DNA from: Dactylellina haptotyla | Taxonomy: Eukaryota > Ascomycota > Orbiliomycetes > Orbiliales > Orbiliaceae | Assembly (NCBI GenBank): GCA_031310005.1 | Contig: CM062388.1 | Location: 310,001-374,000, forward strand | Reading direction: 5' to 3' | Length of the DNA: 64,000 bases | Shown: positions 1 through 12,057 of the stretch, piece by piece | How the letters are laid out: each line of letters opens with the position of its first letter | How positions within the stretch are numbered: the first letter of the stretch is position 1 | The notes under the pieces: generated by a model | What the model was told of the DNA's origin: nothing | Seen by the model: only the letters and a program-made list of their open reading frames with translations | Database searches by the model: none | Position numbers and translations under genes: made by a program

Positions 1-62
1 ATCATGAATGCTCGGTCCCGTAATTAGCCCTTTAGACCATACTGACCTCCCTGGTTCTATAG

Positions 63-1026
63 CCTTTTCGCTGCGAGCGCTCTCGCCTCCAGACATTTCG
101 CCCGCGCTGCGGCCGCTGAAATCAGCTGCCCTGCAACTTTCGATGTCAGCTGCGCCTATCTCTGCCAGACCGCCAACACCGCCAAACGCTGCGCCTTGAA
201 CACCAACGGTGTCGGCGACACCTGCACCAAGTGCCCAGGAAGTGACACCACCGGCGCAACCTGCCCACCCACCTACGATGTGAGCTGCGCATACATCTGC
301 CAGATCCCAGGAACCCCCAAGCGATGCTCTCCAACAAAGGGCTCCTTGGCCGGCGAGACCTGCGAGAAATGCGCGGGAACCGAAGTCACCGGTAACACCT
401 GCCCCGCCGCCTACGATGAAGGATGCGCCTACCTTTGCCAGTCCCCCGGTACCCCCAAGCGCTGCTCCCCAACCAATGATGGCGTGAGCGACACCTGCGA
501 GAAATGCCCTGGAACCCCCATCACTGGCGCCACCTGCCCCGCCACCTACACTGTCAACTGCGCGTGGATCTGTGAGTCCGCTGGAACCCCCAGACGCTGC
601 TCGCCACAGGACTTCACCGGAAACGGTGCAGACAAGTGCACTGCCTGCGACAAGCGCGGTAACACCAGCATCCTCGCCCCTGCCGGTCCAACTCCCGCTG
701 CTGCTTCCAGCTCCCCTGCGGCCACTGCATCCGGTTCCCCAACAACCCAAGGTGGTGCTGGCGGTTCCGGCGGTGGTTCCGGCGGTGCCAGTGTTTCTGC
801 TGATGCTGCTGGCTCCGGGCAAACCAGCGTCCTCGGCGACGATGCACCATTCACTACACCTGGCAGCAAGTCTGTTACATCCGCCAACTCATCGCCACAA
901 TCGACCGGCAAGGGCACAAGCACTGGAGCTCCAAGGCCCACTGACAGCAATAGCGCCGCCGAGGCCGTTGTTGTCAAGGGTGCTTCGATAGCCGTCGGGT
1001 TGGTTGTTGCTATGCTCGCCTTGTAG
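63..1026 (+). CDS. Cys-rich repeat, GPI-type surface protein (5' end not resolved)
   Basis: The reading frame is open from about base 46 and the likely exon begins at 63, after a ttctatag acceptor, so the start and signal peptide lie in an upstream exon I cannot fix. The protein has about four tandem units of roughly 50 residues. Each has a core like TCPATYxVxCAYxC, then GTPKRCSP, then DTCEKCxGT. These are followed by a Ser/Gly/Thr-rich stalk of about 120 residues and a hydrophobic end (ASIAVGLVVAMLAL), typical of a GPI-anchor signal. Even Cys spacing suggests a disulphide-rich extracellular repeat. A cell-wall or surface role is inferred; no enzyme motif is seen. The first Met inside the frame (196) falls within a repeat and is not the true start. 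Confidence 0.7.
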
Positions 1027-1750
1027 ATTTCGTTCTCTATCTAATTTCCTTGAGTTTTATCTCTTTTATGTATCACTGTAAACTATAATAATAATAATAC
1101 ACATCTACGGAGATTAGCGATTCGCTTTGTTCTATGTCATCAGATTGTCTTCCTTTGCGGTGAAAATTTGAGACTCATATCGTTGATGTCTGCGGTGCCG
1201 TAATTCAGTTGAGTGATTTTAATTTTCTTGAAATTCGTAAATATCATCGTGATGCCGGGGTTGTGCGGTGGAAATTTAAAAACTCACCGTGGGGAAAAGC
1301 TTCAACAATTCGATAGTTTGTCACAGCCGGGCATTATTTAGAGCTAGTACGGTATATTTTTTAATCATAGCTGCGATCTCCAAAGCACCATTTATTAGGT
1401 AATGAGAATACTCACAGCCAAAAAAGGCGGAGCCAATGCACTTTCTGTAGGATCGATCCCAACTATAGCAACACAATAACATCTGTTGGAATATTTGCGT
1501 TGTATTCAGATTCGCCAATGAATACGGATTAGCTCGTTCCCAGAATACGGATAGCAAGCACGACAAGGTAGTGGGAGGTCGCATGGTAAGAATATAAGAG
1601 TATAAAGGATATGGAAAGATAGGTCCTTCAGCTCACGGCTTTGCCTGAAAACAAAATGTGTAAATATGCTTTTGTACAAAATACTCTATTCCTATCAAAA
1701 ATATAATACAGATTGAATGTTAAACTCGTCCCATCATCATAGCTGTGATG
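1027..1750. other. intergenic, no gene seen
   Basis: AT-rich spacer between two convergent genes. It presumably holds both 3' UTRs; an AT-rich aataataataat stretch follows the first gene. No coding frame with family features was seen. Confidence 0.6.
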
Positions 1751-2792
1751 CTACCTAGTCTCTCCGCCTTGATTGACAACTCTGGCACCAGGCAGTATTC
1801 GCTCTTCCATTAATCTCCTCGCGGCATCTCCACCGCGTTGCAGGGCTACCGCACCAACAATGGCCATGATTGTGTCCTCCGCCACCTTTTGCACCCCAGA
1901 ATCTGTCAGGTTCGTCGGCTGTTCGGAATTATATTAGTTTTGATTTTTTTTTAATATGGTAGAAACATAAAAGGGAGGGCTGTGCATACATTTCTCGGCT
2001 TCCATCGCAAGCATTTAACTAAACCGCATGCCTGGGCGACGCCAAACATATTCGTGTTGTTCAACTGCCATGCGATAGATCCAGAGCTGACTCGGTTGAT
2101 TGGGTTACCCCTCGCGATGACGTTAAGTGATAAAGATGGGTCATTTGTGACGGCTTGTTCTGAGGATTGGGTCTTAAATGATATATCTGAGGTTGATTGG
2201 GTGGCTGGTTTGTGGATGATGGAAAGAGTAGTGTGGAGGTAGGCGATTCGGCGGCCTATGCAACCATTCTCTGCGTTAGCTTGATGCTCATAATATATCG
2301 AGATATCGAAGAAGGTTTACCGTAGAAGGTTAGTTTGGTGTTGTACGGCTGCAAGCCGTGGTCGAAACTCTTGTGGGTAACACACTGCCATTTGACATCG
2401 TCGGTGAGAGCTTTATCCCCGCCTTCGCCGAGAAGCTTCCTGTACATCTCGTCAAGAACTTCCAGGGACTCGTTGACAGCGAATGGTACTCGCTGATGGG
2501 TCGAAACTGGGACGTATGGACGTGTGATCTTGTTCAAGCGGTAGCCCGGCGGCGGGGTGGCCATTTGTGGTGGGGCGGGCTGCTGTTGGACCTGCTGGAG
2601 GGGTCGGTTTATAGCTAACGGAATGGAAGAGGATATCGAATTTGGAGAGGAGGTATGCAGAGGCCGTTGGTGGTTTGTCGGGGCGATATTGATATTGTCA
2701 TGTCGGAGGGAGGAGCGGCATTGGGAGCAGATTGTGCGTGAGGGACGGGCGGTAGAGAGGATTGGACGCAGAGAAGACCGTACGGATGCCAT
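1751..2792 (-). CDS. MRPL15: mitochondrial large-subunit ribosomal protein mL57 (MRPL15, RNase III-like)
   Basis: Three exons on the minus strand give one frame of 301 codons: 2792-2321, 2255-1990 and 1918-1751. The N-terminus is rich in Arg/Ser and fits a mitochondrial presequence. The family signature DDVKWQCVTHKSFDHG is followed by KLTFYGRRIAYLHTTL across intron 1. That placement uses the gcatag acceptor; a nearer cgcag acceptor would break the signature. The C-terminus has VAEDTIMAIVGAVALQRGG, typical of the RNase III-like fold. In this family the fold is structural, in the mitoribosome large subunit, rather than a working nuclease. Intron 2 (1989-1919) and intron 1 (2320-2256) are of usual fungal size. 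Function is confident from family knowledge. Confidence 0.9.
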
Positions 2793-3082
2793 TGCGGATG
2801 CTTACAGCCGACTGGGCTGGTGGTAGGTGGCCGTCGGGCGGTGGGAGTGGGACTGGTATCTGGCGATATCAAAAGCTGTCGGCAAGATCGAATTGGAAAT
2901 TGAAGTTTTCGGTTGGAAGGTCGTTTTGGCGGTGGAATTTTGTCTGGTCGGCGATTAGATTTAATCTTATCGCATCTAATCTTATCACCGACCTCACAAC
3001 AACACAACCACGCCCGCGATGCTCCTTCGATACTCTATCCTCAATTGCATATATTCGAGGAGGAAATACGCGTATTCGCAAC

Positions 3083-3424
3083 ATGGGCTGCTCGGTGTTC
3101 ATCCTCGACGGGGCGCCACTGCTCTATCCCAATGACACTTCTGGCAACCCTGCGGCCCTGCATTCGGACATCTGTGAGACTTGGGGTCGCCACATTCCGT
3201 GGACCAGGCGGGGTGAACACCGGGCGCAGATGGTCTGGCTGCTATTCCAGGTCCAGGCATCCCTCATCTCTCCTCAGGAGCCCGAGTTCACAATCCCGAC
3301 GCTGCACGAGAGGATCCAATGGGCCAACGGCGAGTATATGCCAAAGGGCGTCGTCGAGAGTGCGTGGAAACGCATTGACCGGTGCATGGACACGCTGAAC
3401 CGTCTGGGCCGCAGACGGTGGTAA
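3083..3424 (+). CDS. small protein of unknown function (MGCS start)
   Basis: An intronless frame of 113 residues between MRPL15 and RTT109. It has no signal peptide and no domain I recognise. It is rich in Trp and Arg. It begins Met-Gly-Cys and contains TLHERIQWAN about 40 residues from the end, which recalls the I-x-R-I-R-x-x-N motif of the MPC small-protein family found from 12 kb on. It could be a distant relative or a chance match. The first Met after an in-frame stop-free stretch was chosen; the frame stays open upstream to about 2762 but without a better start. Confidence 0.45.
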   Translation: MGCSVFILDGAPLLYPNDTSGNPAALHSDICETWGRHIPWTRRGEHRAQMVWLLFQVQASLISPQEPEFTIPTLHERIQWANGEYMPKGVVESAWKRIDRCMDTLNRLGRRRW

Positions 3425-3682
3425 ATAACAATATTCCTCCAATTTGTTCAGTATAAACATGCCGATTAAATGATATATTATCATTCTACTCTGCTTGGTA
3501 CCCGTTACAGCATTCGCAATGGAAATGCACATCTTGAAATTACACTTATTTGCTGGTCTCGCTGGCTGATTGGCTGCAACGTCCAACAACACATTTCCAC
3601 AACAGCCTCCTGCTTCACCTCCTTCTCGCCATCCGCCTCCTTCCTCCCCCCGCATCTCCACCATCATCACATCTCATTCACG

Positions 3683-5389
3683 ATGGCGTCCTCTTCGCAA
3701 ACCTTACCGACCCTTGCGCCCTCGCCCCTTCCGTCCTCTCAGCCGTCAGGTCATCCGGAACCGTCGCCATTGGCTGCGTTACTCGCTTCATCGCTGCCTT
3801 CATCCTCGCCGCGCTTCACCATCCATCACCTCTCTCACCCTCCCACCCGATGCTCGCCATTATACTCCCAACCTTCCGGCCAGAAACCACAAAAGACTCT
3901 CCTAACCTCCCACTTCCTCGCCGTCTCCTCCCCGACATCATCTGTCCTCGTTTACGCGATCGAAATCCACATCTACACCACGCGCTCCTCAACTACCCTG
4001 TTCGTCTCCAAAGCTGATAGCACCGGTTTCTTCCCTCGCTCTTCCCCGCCACCTCCCAAAGGCTCTATCTCCCCGGTCCGCGCAATAACAACCGCGTTCC
4101 TCCAACACCTCATAAACGAAACCCGTCGCCCGGGGATCTCCACCCATCTCACCCTCTTCGCGCGTGCCCAAGATCAATACCTCTTCCCGAACTCCGTACG
4201 GAATAAAGGCAAACACGTACTCTCCGACATCCAATTAATACGCTGGTGGGCTCGCGTTCTCGATCCGTTCATCTCTTCTGATGCTTCCTCGGATGACAAG
4301 GAAAACAGTACGCAACCCAGAGCATATCTTTTGGTCCCCGGTCTCGATGCCACCGATTTGCGGAATGTTATACCGTCGAAGTCGTGGGTGCACGGACACC
4401 CTTATGCACATCCGGAGAAACCTGTCAGAGAGTGTATACCGCACTTCGAAGATGATCCCAAGGCTAGGTTTATGGATGAACTGGAGGAAGCCGGGTGGAA
4501 GGGTGTTAGGAATATGAAGGAATTTTGGGAGTTGATGGCGTTTAGGCAGGAGTGTAGTTTGGGCAAGAGCGTAGGGTTCTTGAGTGTACTATTCGAGGGT
4601 AGCCCTCGGAAGAACGATAAGAAAAATAAGAGTAATGAAGGAGAGAGTCAGGATAGCCAGGGGTCTACGGTATCAGGATCTCAGGGTTCGCAGTCGAAGA
4701 AGAGACGGTCACCGGATCCGGAAAGTGGTAGTGCGGCTCTGAAGAAACGAAAGGTGAAATTACCAGTTAAAGGGGAAGACTTCCATTCCGCGTCGACATA
4801 TACCATCGCATCTTTACTACGGAATCCATCCATGAGGGATATAATATCGAAAAGATCGAGCACGTTAAGCAGTCGGTCGAGTAGTTTCGCTGGCGGGGAT
4901 ATTAGCGATAGCGCTAAGGGAGGCAGAGTGATGAGCAAAAAGGACTACGATCGCTTGATGACAAGCTTGCTGGATAGCGATTTCGAGGGCATGAAGTGCG
5001 CAAAGGAGAGTTCGGAGTTGTGGATCAAGATGGCCGGAGGGGAGGATCTGCCCCAAAAAATAGAAGATGATGTTGTCGATCACAAGGACGAGAAGGAAGA
5101 TGGAGTTAAAGTGAACTTGTTGACTGTACGGAAGAAAGGAACAGACGAAGGCAAGAGTGGGGACGGTGTGAATGTGCTGGTCTCTAGGAAGCAGGCGAAG
5201 GTTGAAGCACCATCTGCTGTTGTGAATGTTCTTCAACCTCGAAAGAAGGCGCCAGAGCCGGAGAAAGCGCCAGAGCCTGCCGTGAACGTGTTGCAACCGC
5301 GGAAGAAGGAGAAGCCGAAGGAGGAGCCAGAGCAGCCAGATGGTAGTAAGCTTGGGAAAACTGAAGTTAGAGTTCAGGGCAAAGAGTAG
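3683..5389 (+). CDS. RTT109: histone H3-K56 acetyltransferase Rtt109
   Basis: A single exon of 568 residues. Rtt109 acetylates newly made histone H3 (Lys56, also N-terminal lysines) with the chaperones Asf1 and Vps75, in replication-coupled nucleosome assembly. Family marks seen: SKADSTG near residue 110, LIRWWARVLDPF, a YLLVPGLDATDLR block, and a long lysine-rich C-terminal half. The start at 3683 (acgATGgcg) was preferred over earlier in-frame codons because the conserved part begins soon after. The tail after residue about 470 has four copies of a VNVLxxRKK-like motif, described under findings. The N-terminal Ser/Pro-rich stretch is variable in the family. Confidence 0.88.
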   Translation: MASSSQTLPTLAPSPLPSSQPSGHPEPSPLAALLASSLPSSSPRFTIHHLSHPPTRCSPLYSQPSGQKPQKTLLTSHFLAVSSPTSSVLVYAIEIHIYTTRSSTTLFVSKADSTGFFPRSSPPPPKGSISPVRAITTAFLQHLINETRRPGISTHLTLFARAQDQYLFPNSVRNKGKHVLSDIQLIRWWARVLDPFISSDASSDDKENSTQPRAYLLVPGLDATDLRNVIPSKSWVHGHPYAHPEKPVRECIPHFEDDPKARFMDELEEAGWKGVRNMKEFWELMAFRQECSLGKSVGFLSVLFEGSPRKNDKKNKSNEGESQDSQGSTVSGSQGSQSKKRRSPDPESGSAALKKRKVKLPVKGEDFHSASTYTIASLLRNPSMRDIISKRSSTLSSRSSSFAGGDISDSAKGGRVMSKKDYDRLMTSLLDSDFEGMKCAKESSELWIKMAGGEDLPQKIEDDVVDHKDEKEDGVKVNLLTVRKKGTDEGKSGDGVNVLVSRKQAKVEAPSAVVNVLQPRKKAPEPEKAPEPAVNVLQPRKKEKPKEEPEQPDGSKLGKTEVRVQGKE

Positions 5390-5934
5390 AATGTGATCTT
5401 TTGCACTTTTATGATAATATGTTGAGGAATGGCGTTACGATGGCATGAAAATCGGCGTACATGGCGCTCTTGCGATTTTGGATTTTATGATAATCTAGGA
5501 TTTTGACTTCCTGGGAGGTTTAATTGAGGACCTTTAACCCATATATTATTTATGTTTCAACTAATTCTGCAAATGTCCAATGTTTTCTCCCATCCTGCTT
5601 CGCAGGCATAGGACGGCACTGGCACCATGGTGTAGGAGACAATGTCCAATGGTGAGGAGCTGGAGCCCGCAGAAGCGATTGGTTATTGCACCCTGGCAAC
5701 TTTTCTGCCAAACATTAACATGCTCGAGAATACCGCCATGGGACTATATTCGTGAATAGCCGCGTTCTAATCTCTTATGAATTTGATTAAGCCCAGTAAC
5801 ATAGCTGAAATTTTGCGTTTGCCCCGCTTCTACTTCCGTCTACCCCGCCTTTTATCGGAAGAAAAATTATCATTCGGATTGATCTTTTGAACGACATTTT
5901 AAAAGGGAATCAACAGTTGTTGTATCGGTCTATC
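5390..5934. other. intergenic, no gene seen
   Basis: Spacer between RTT109 and the STAND locus. A short phrase tgtccaatg occurs twice (about 5575 and 5643). Nothing else was recognised. Confidence 0.5.
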
Positions 5935-8900
5935 ATGGCGACAACTCGAGTCGCCGCCAAGCGAAAGACTCTAGCTCAATGCTTCGAGGAAACTCGCGTC
6001 CAATTTCGCGCAAAACTCGAAGACACCCTTCAAAACGATCTAAAGCGCTGCACCGAACTAGATAACTTTCTCCAGGGCACTGCGACAGGTCTTCAGGATC
6101 TCGAACTTGCATGTAAAAATTTGAACGACAAAGCAGAGAATAAAGCCAACAATGCGGCGAAGTTATTAACAACGCTCGACCAATTGAAATCCGTTGGCGA
6201 TGTATTTTTGCAATTCGCGCCGGAGAGTGTTTCGATTGTGTGGTTTGGTATCAGTTCCTTGATAAGTGTAAGTTTGGAGAATATGATATATTTTTCTAGA
6301 TCGACGAATGCTGGCGGAACAGCTTACTAGTACCATATGATCGAGAGGGTAGATCGGGGGAGCGAAGCTGCAAACTTTACTATTGATATGCGGCGCGTGC
6401 GATAGCATCACGAATATAGTGGGGGACTGCGTAAGATGGGAAGCTAGGATGCAAATGGCGGAAGGGGTCGCTGCGCAAAGCTCTCCGACGCTCGATATCT
6501 GGGAATCAGATATTCCGGAACTGATTTTCAGCATTTTGGATTTTCTCTGGAGTGCGAGGCCGCATTTGGATCAGAATAGGTTGAAGAGTATGCGGATTTA
6601 ACTATTATTTATAATATACTTTTGAATGAGGACGAAATGGCTCACTGCCCATAGGGATCGGAAGTTCTTTGAAGGATATGTTTACGAAGGAATTACAGCA
6701 GAAGGTGGACGCATTGCTGGAGAAATATCAAGAGATAGTAAAGATTGCACAGGCACATTTCGAAGATTCGGTATTACATGAAAGTTTAAGTACGTTATAC
6801 CACATGCAGAGATTGAAAGGACGGTACTAACTATAAACTGCTATAGAAACTGGAGAGAAGGTTGCTCAAATTAGCGAAGACTTGAAAAAGTACGTTTCGA
6901 TCGGACTGGATTTGCTCGAAGCAGTCCAACGACATGAGCTCCTTTACGAACTAGATCGCCAGATATCTCGGATTTCGGAATCCAGCTCCCACAGAATACA
7001 CTTCACTTCATTAAACGACCGTTTTAACATAATCATAAAACAGCGAGGAGGTCGGTCTGTCGCGGACTGGATATTCAATGACGAAGCCTATCTCTCTTGG
7101 AGGGAGGGCTCGACTCCTCTTCTATACCTTACTGCACCACGAGGGCACGGGAAATCAGTTGCAATGTTACGTATCCGGAGAGAAATCGCTTCTGAATCAG
7201 AGACTAGCAAACAACCCCAAGGTCAACCTACGCCTTTGGTATGCCACTTTTTCTTTAAGAAGGGCGAACAAGATATCCAACTGGCGCGGACGGGGTTGGA
7301 AGCCATACTTCGACAGTTGTTGAGCTGCAACGACCTCAGGGGGGACATGGACGCCTTAGTCGCAACTGTGACTACTTTGAACCCGAAGTTTGACGAAACG
7401 GGCTCTCAAGCCCCTCAGGGGAATACTGATTTCCTGGGAGACTTGGCAGCACTTTGCAGCACTATCAGAACGGTATCGGAAGCCATCCCAAATCAGGTTT
7501 ATTTGATGATAGATGCACTCGACGAATGCCAAGATCGGAGGGAGAGCAACCTTCCCAAACTTCTACGATCAATGGTTTCGGGGCCAAATGATGCGACGAC
7601 GGGGAAACTTAAGGTTATTATTTCTGCGAGAAACAGTATCGATATTGTAAAAGAGGTTATGGTGGATGCCAATGAGAGACCCCAACCTCCGTTGGACAGT
7701 CAAACTGGGGCGATGAAGATGATTGAAATAACTGCTGCAAAAAACTGGCAGGATCTTGACGACTATCTGGTCTACGATGTCCGTCAAGTGTTGAGCAGGA
7801 GGATAGACCAGTCCGAAGGAAAGGAATTCTCGGATTTTTTAAAGACGGAGGTAGCGCGGATTGTTAAAATCATTCATCAAAAAGCTAACGGCGACTTCAC
7901 ACTCGCTAGAATGATTATTGGAACCCTACAGCAACCATCGAAAAAGAGCCTGGAAGAGAAGGTCAGGCAGCTTCCTTCCGCTATTGGAGACATATATATG
8001 GCCAGCCTTGAAGCTTTGAGCGCCGATGAGCAAGAACTCATCGTTTCAGCACTGAAATGGGTGGTTTGGAGTGTTGCAGGAATAACAGTACTCGAACTGG
8101 CGGATCATTATCGAGACATTTATAATGTTTCTCTGAAGAAAACCATGAAAGAGAAGGAAGAACCGGAAAAGCCTAGATCCACGTACTCTCCGGCAATAGA
8201 AGAAATTATTCGGAAAGATCCTTACAAAGACCCAGAGATCAAAGAGATAATATATCATCTGGAGAACGCGGGGAGAGACTTCTTCAGACTCGATCGAGAT
8301 ACCGGATTTATAAACGTGGATATCTCGGTTCGAGAGTGGGTGCAAGATACTCTCCCCTCAGATGCTGTCACTAAAGAGTCTCGTGGATTCAAGAAGTATC
8401 GAGATCACGACGGTACTACAGTTTTCAAATTCCGACTTACAGGTCAGCGATACTTCCACAAAATATGGTCCGAGATTGTAAAACTAATGTCATGTTTTGA
8501 ATATAGCATCGTTTGTCAAATACGGAGATAATCTCTCGGATGTGTTTAACGAGAAGGAAGCCCAAATGTCCATCGCTTTGGGGATCTGTAAGTACCACAG
8601 ACCAATATAGAAACCAATTCATATTATTGCAAAGGAGATCTCTAATATTGGAAAAACTAGTTCGAACTCTAAATAATGCAGCGTTTCAGAAGAAGCACAT
8701 GCCTTGGGATGCACCGTGGGATAAATTGCTACCCGGCACACGATTACGGTACGAGATAGACCACTGGCAAGATCATCTCAGAATTTTACAGAAATGGTGG
8801 ACACCAAACAGCTTTAATGATTCCTGGTGGTCCGAATTACTTTTACAAATCTCAATCTTCTTACGGCCGGAGAATTGGTATCGATGGGTGACGAATACTA

Positions 8901-11883
8901 TGTGGATCGGTGGTAGTTGGTACCGGAATGACTTTGGAGCATCAACGTTAAAATCAGCTGCTATCCGTTTTTTCCAGCACCCTATTCACATTGCTTGCGA
9001 GTACGGCTTGGAGATTCTAGTAGACATGCTGCTTAATTCGTCGATATCAGATGGGCTTGATCAGTGCCCGCGACGAGAAGCAGATATTGAAGCCTTGGAA
9101 ATAGCAAAGATAGCTGCACTTCAGACTTTGTGCGAAACTCTGGGGAACGCCAGTAAGATAACAGTTGGACTTGATCAGAATACTATACTTCGATTTTTGG
9201 ATGCTAAGGTCGAGAAGAAGCTTGACCTTGCGGAGTCTACGCAATGGATCGGGCTAGTTTCTGGGATGACGGAACCACTACGCACAGATTGGTTGGCGAG
9301 CCGGAAATCGGGAAGTTCGATTCGAAATTTCGAACTTCTTGAGGGAGTCCTCGAGGACGCGATGGAAGATGAGATGTTCGATGACCTGAAAAAGACTGTA
9401 ACCTCGCGTATCGAAGAATGCAAGAACAAAGATAATGTCATTTTCGACAGGATGGGGGATTCGATAAAAGACGTCTCCACGTTGCAATTTAACGTTGGTG
9501 GTCAGTTTAGGATCGCCGATACCGAATCAGATGAGCTGGAAAGCAATTTATGTGACATCTCGGACCCAATGGAATGTTTACCATTATATATTGCATCGGT
9601 ATATCCGGGCGTTGTCCGCCAGTTAATAAGATATGGCGCCAACGTCAACAAGATCTCGGGAGTTCAAGGGAACGAAGTTAATAGAGGCCCACCGCTGTCT
9701 TTGATTCTTCAAGTTCTTGCTAACTTAAAATATAACCCCCGAGAAGAGCTGGAAATTCCGATGAGAGAATCCGCTATGCTTCTAGTATCAGCCGGATCAG
9801 ATATGGATTTCACAGTGTGGCACAAACGCAAGATTATCCACCTGGTATCTGCAATCCGCGATTTCAAGCTATTCAAATTAATTGCTCTGTCGGGGAAAAT
9901 AGACTGGGATATTGCTGTGAGAGACGGCTCTGACTTAACGCCAATGCATCACCTATTCCAGAAAGATGCGATACCACCTAAAACTGCGTAGGAAAAGGAA
10001 GATACTCTCCAAATATTTAGGCTTCTCATTAAAATGGGGCATCATAAGAGTGCGGATTTGATCAATCTCAAAGACACTGACGGCCTGAGTGTTTTAGTTT
10101 ACGCGGTAATGCAAATGTTTCCGGAGGCGGTTAAGGAACTCATTGATTTAGGCGCAGACCTTCAGACAATTTCGAAAAATGGTGATAGCCCGTATCATGA
10201 AATGTTACACCGTTTGGTCGTTGGGGTCGTTGAGCCTAACTCCGGGTTTACCACTGTTGCGAACCTCTTGTTCAATGCGCAAGTTGATTGCGCACGGAAG
10301 AACCAATCCGGCCAAACGCCCTTAGCTTTCGCGTTGAGGGTGTGAGATTCGAGTATTGCATTATTCTTCATCTCGATGTATGCGGATCACGGACGTCTGT
10401 TTCCTGAAAAAAACCCCCTCCTTGTCCGAAACAACGTGGGGGCAACATTGCTTCATATCGCTCCTGCGAGAGCTGAGAGGTTTCGGGACTCTGTTGAGAT
10501 TTTTAGAGAGTTGCTGAAAGCATTATCTAATTTTGTTGATTTGAAAGAATATATTTCGGAACAAGACTTTGGTTATGGTCGTACACCACTGATGAATGCA
10601 GCAGTAGAAGGAGAGTTTGATTTTGTCAAGGTGATAGTGGGGATAAATCCAGATATGAGCCAGAGATCGCATGATGGGTTCAATGCTCTGGATCATGCTT
10701 GCCTTCAACTCGCTCTGGGTCATTTTCAAGCTAGCTCCGGATATATGGCAAGCGATGCATTGGAAGGGCACAAAAATATCATCTACTATCTTTTGGAGAA
10801 TGGGAATCCCCTCTCGTTTTCTATATTTGAAACCCCGCTTTTCAACCCAGAGTACCATGATGGGCTGTCACAGGCGGTAGATATGAGGAGGATTATAGCA
10901 GTTTACGAGGCTAATTTCGTGGATCCACATGGGTGGTCAGTCGTGGATGTCTTGAAGGCGATGGAACGTCAACATTTGATTCAGTTCTGTTCGGCTGAGG
11001 ATTCGCATCACTCGCGGAACTTCACGAAGCCTTCCAAAATAATGTACGTCCTGGGGAGTCGAAGCAAACTATCGGATGACGGCCTCGAATGCTTCGTGGC
11101 AAACAAAGAAGAACGCAGCTTTTACCCTTCAATCGATGCTCTAGATGGCACAATACCTCGATTGGTCCACATAGTAACTTCTGGCCCGCGCCAGAGACGG
11201 TTCGGTTATCCTCTTACAATATTAATAGGCGATAGTCCTATACCCCCACAAGACTCCTGGACATATTTTGAAATGAATGTTCCAGAACTGTTTGACGAGA
11301 CAGTAGATTCGGCGTGAGTTCATCTCCAAAAGATATCTATTAGCTGTTTATCTGCTTTGATTACTGACAACTCCAAATTCTTTGCAGCAAAGACACGGCT
11401 TTGACAACAGCATCGTATATAGGGATACGACCGATTTTGAACCCAGAGAGGGAGCTAAGTCGGTCCTCTAGTTTATTTTATGCAACTAACGGGACTGTTA
11501 GGGAAATTATGCCAAAGGCCAAGAAGCTCCCACCGCATCAATTCAACGTCAAAGGATTGAGACAAACTGTCATCGGGTGTGGTGTTAACACCGTGAAGAA
11601 AATTACATTTTTCACCGTAAATGGGGAACCCTTAACCACGAAATTTTGGATTCAGCCAGGGAGATATTTCCCTGCTTTTATGGTCCCGCATAACCATGAA
11701 AGACTTAGAGTCAATTTTGGAGCTGAAAAGTTTGCATTCGAACGCGCGAATCATTCTGAATGGGATTGGGATCTATCTAGCTTTGCTGAGGGAAACCTTC
11801 GTCGCGACGAAGTTCCGTTTGCGAGCCGAGCTGAACGAGGTGGGAAAGCGGGTCTATTCGAACGTCGTCCCATTTTGTATTAA
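5935..11883 (+). pseudogene. NACHT-type STAND ATPase with ankyrin-like C-terminus, probably broken
   Basis: Exons can be chained as 5935-6267, 6353-6587, 6655-6789, 6847-8442, 8507-8587, 8661-11313 and 11388-11883. The N-terminal part has the fungal STAND leader: SVSIVWFGISSLIS, then across intron 1 LLICGACDSITNIV. Walker A APRGHGKS lies near residue 330 and Walker B VYLMIDALDEC near 452, so an NTP-driven switch is expected. The C-terminal third has ankyrin-like units, for example DGLSVLVYAVMQ and GRTPLMNAAVEG. The long last part is one frame but holds a TAG at 9989 and a TGA at 10343, with ankyrin-like sequence going on after each. Either the protein ends at 9988 as a shorter form or the gene is decaying. 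In fungi such proteins often act in non-self recognition. Exon edges near 8443-8660 are the least sure. Confidence 0.7.
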
Positions 11884-12057
11884 CCACAATGTATGATATT
11901 GAGCTCATGGAGATCTTGGGGGAGATAAAGGCTGAATCTGGATAGACTACTGATTCGCGAAAATCAAGAGACTGAGACGGAGTGCTATTGCTCAAGACGC
12001 AAGAACTATATATCCTATGTATTAATACCGAGTATACATGAGGCCTTGTTTTGCCGT

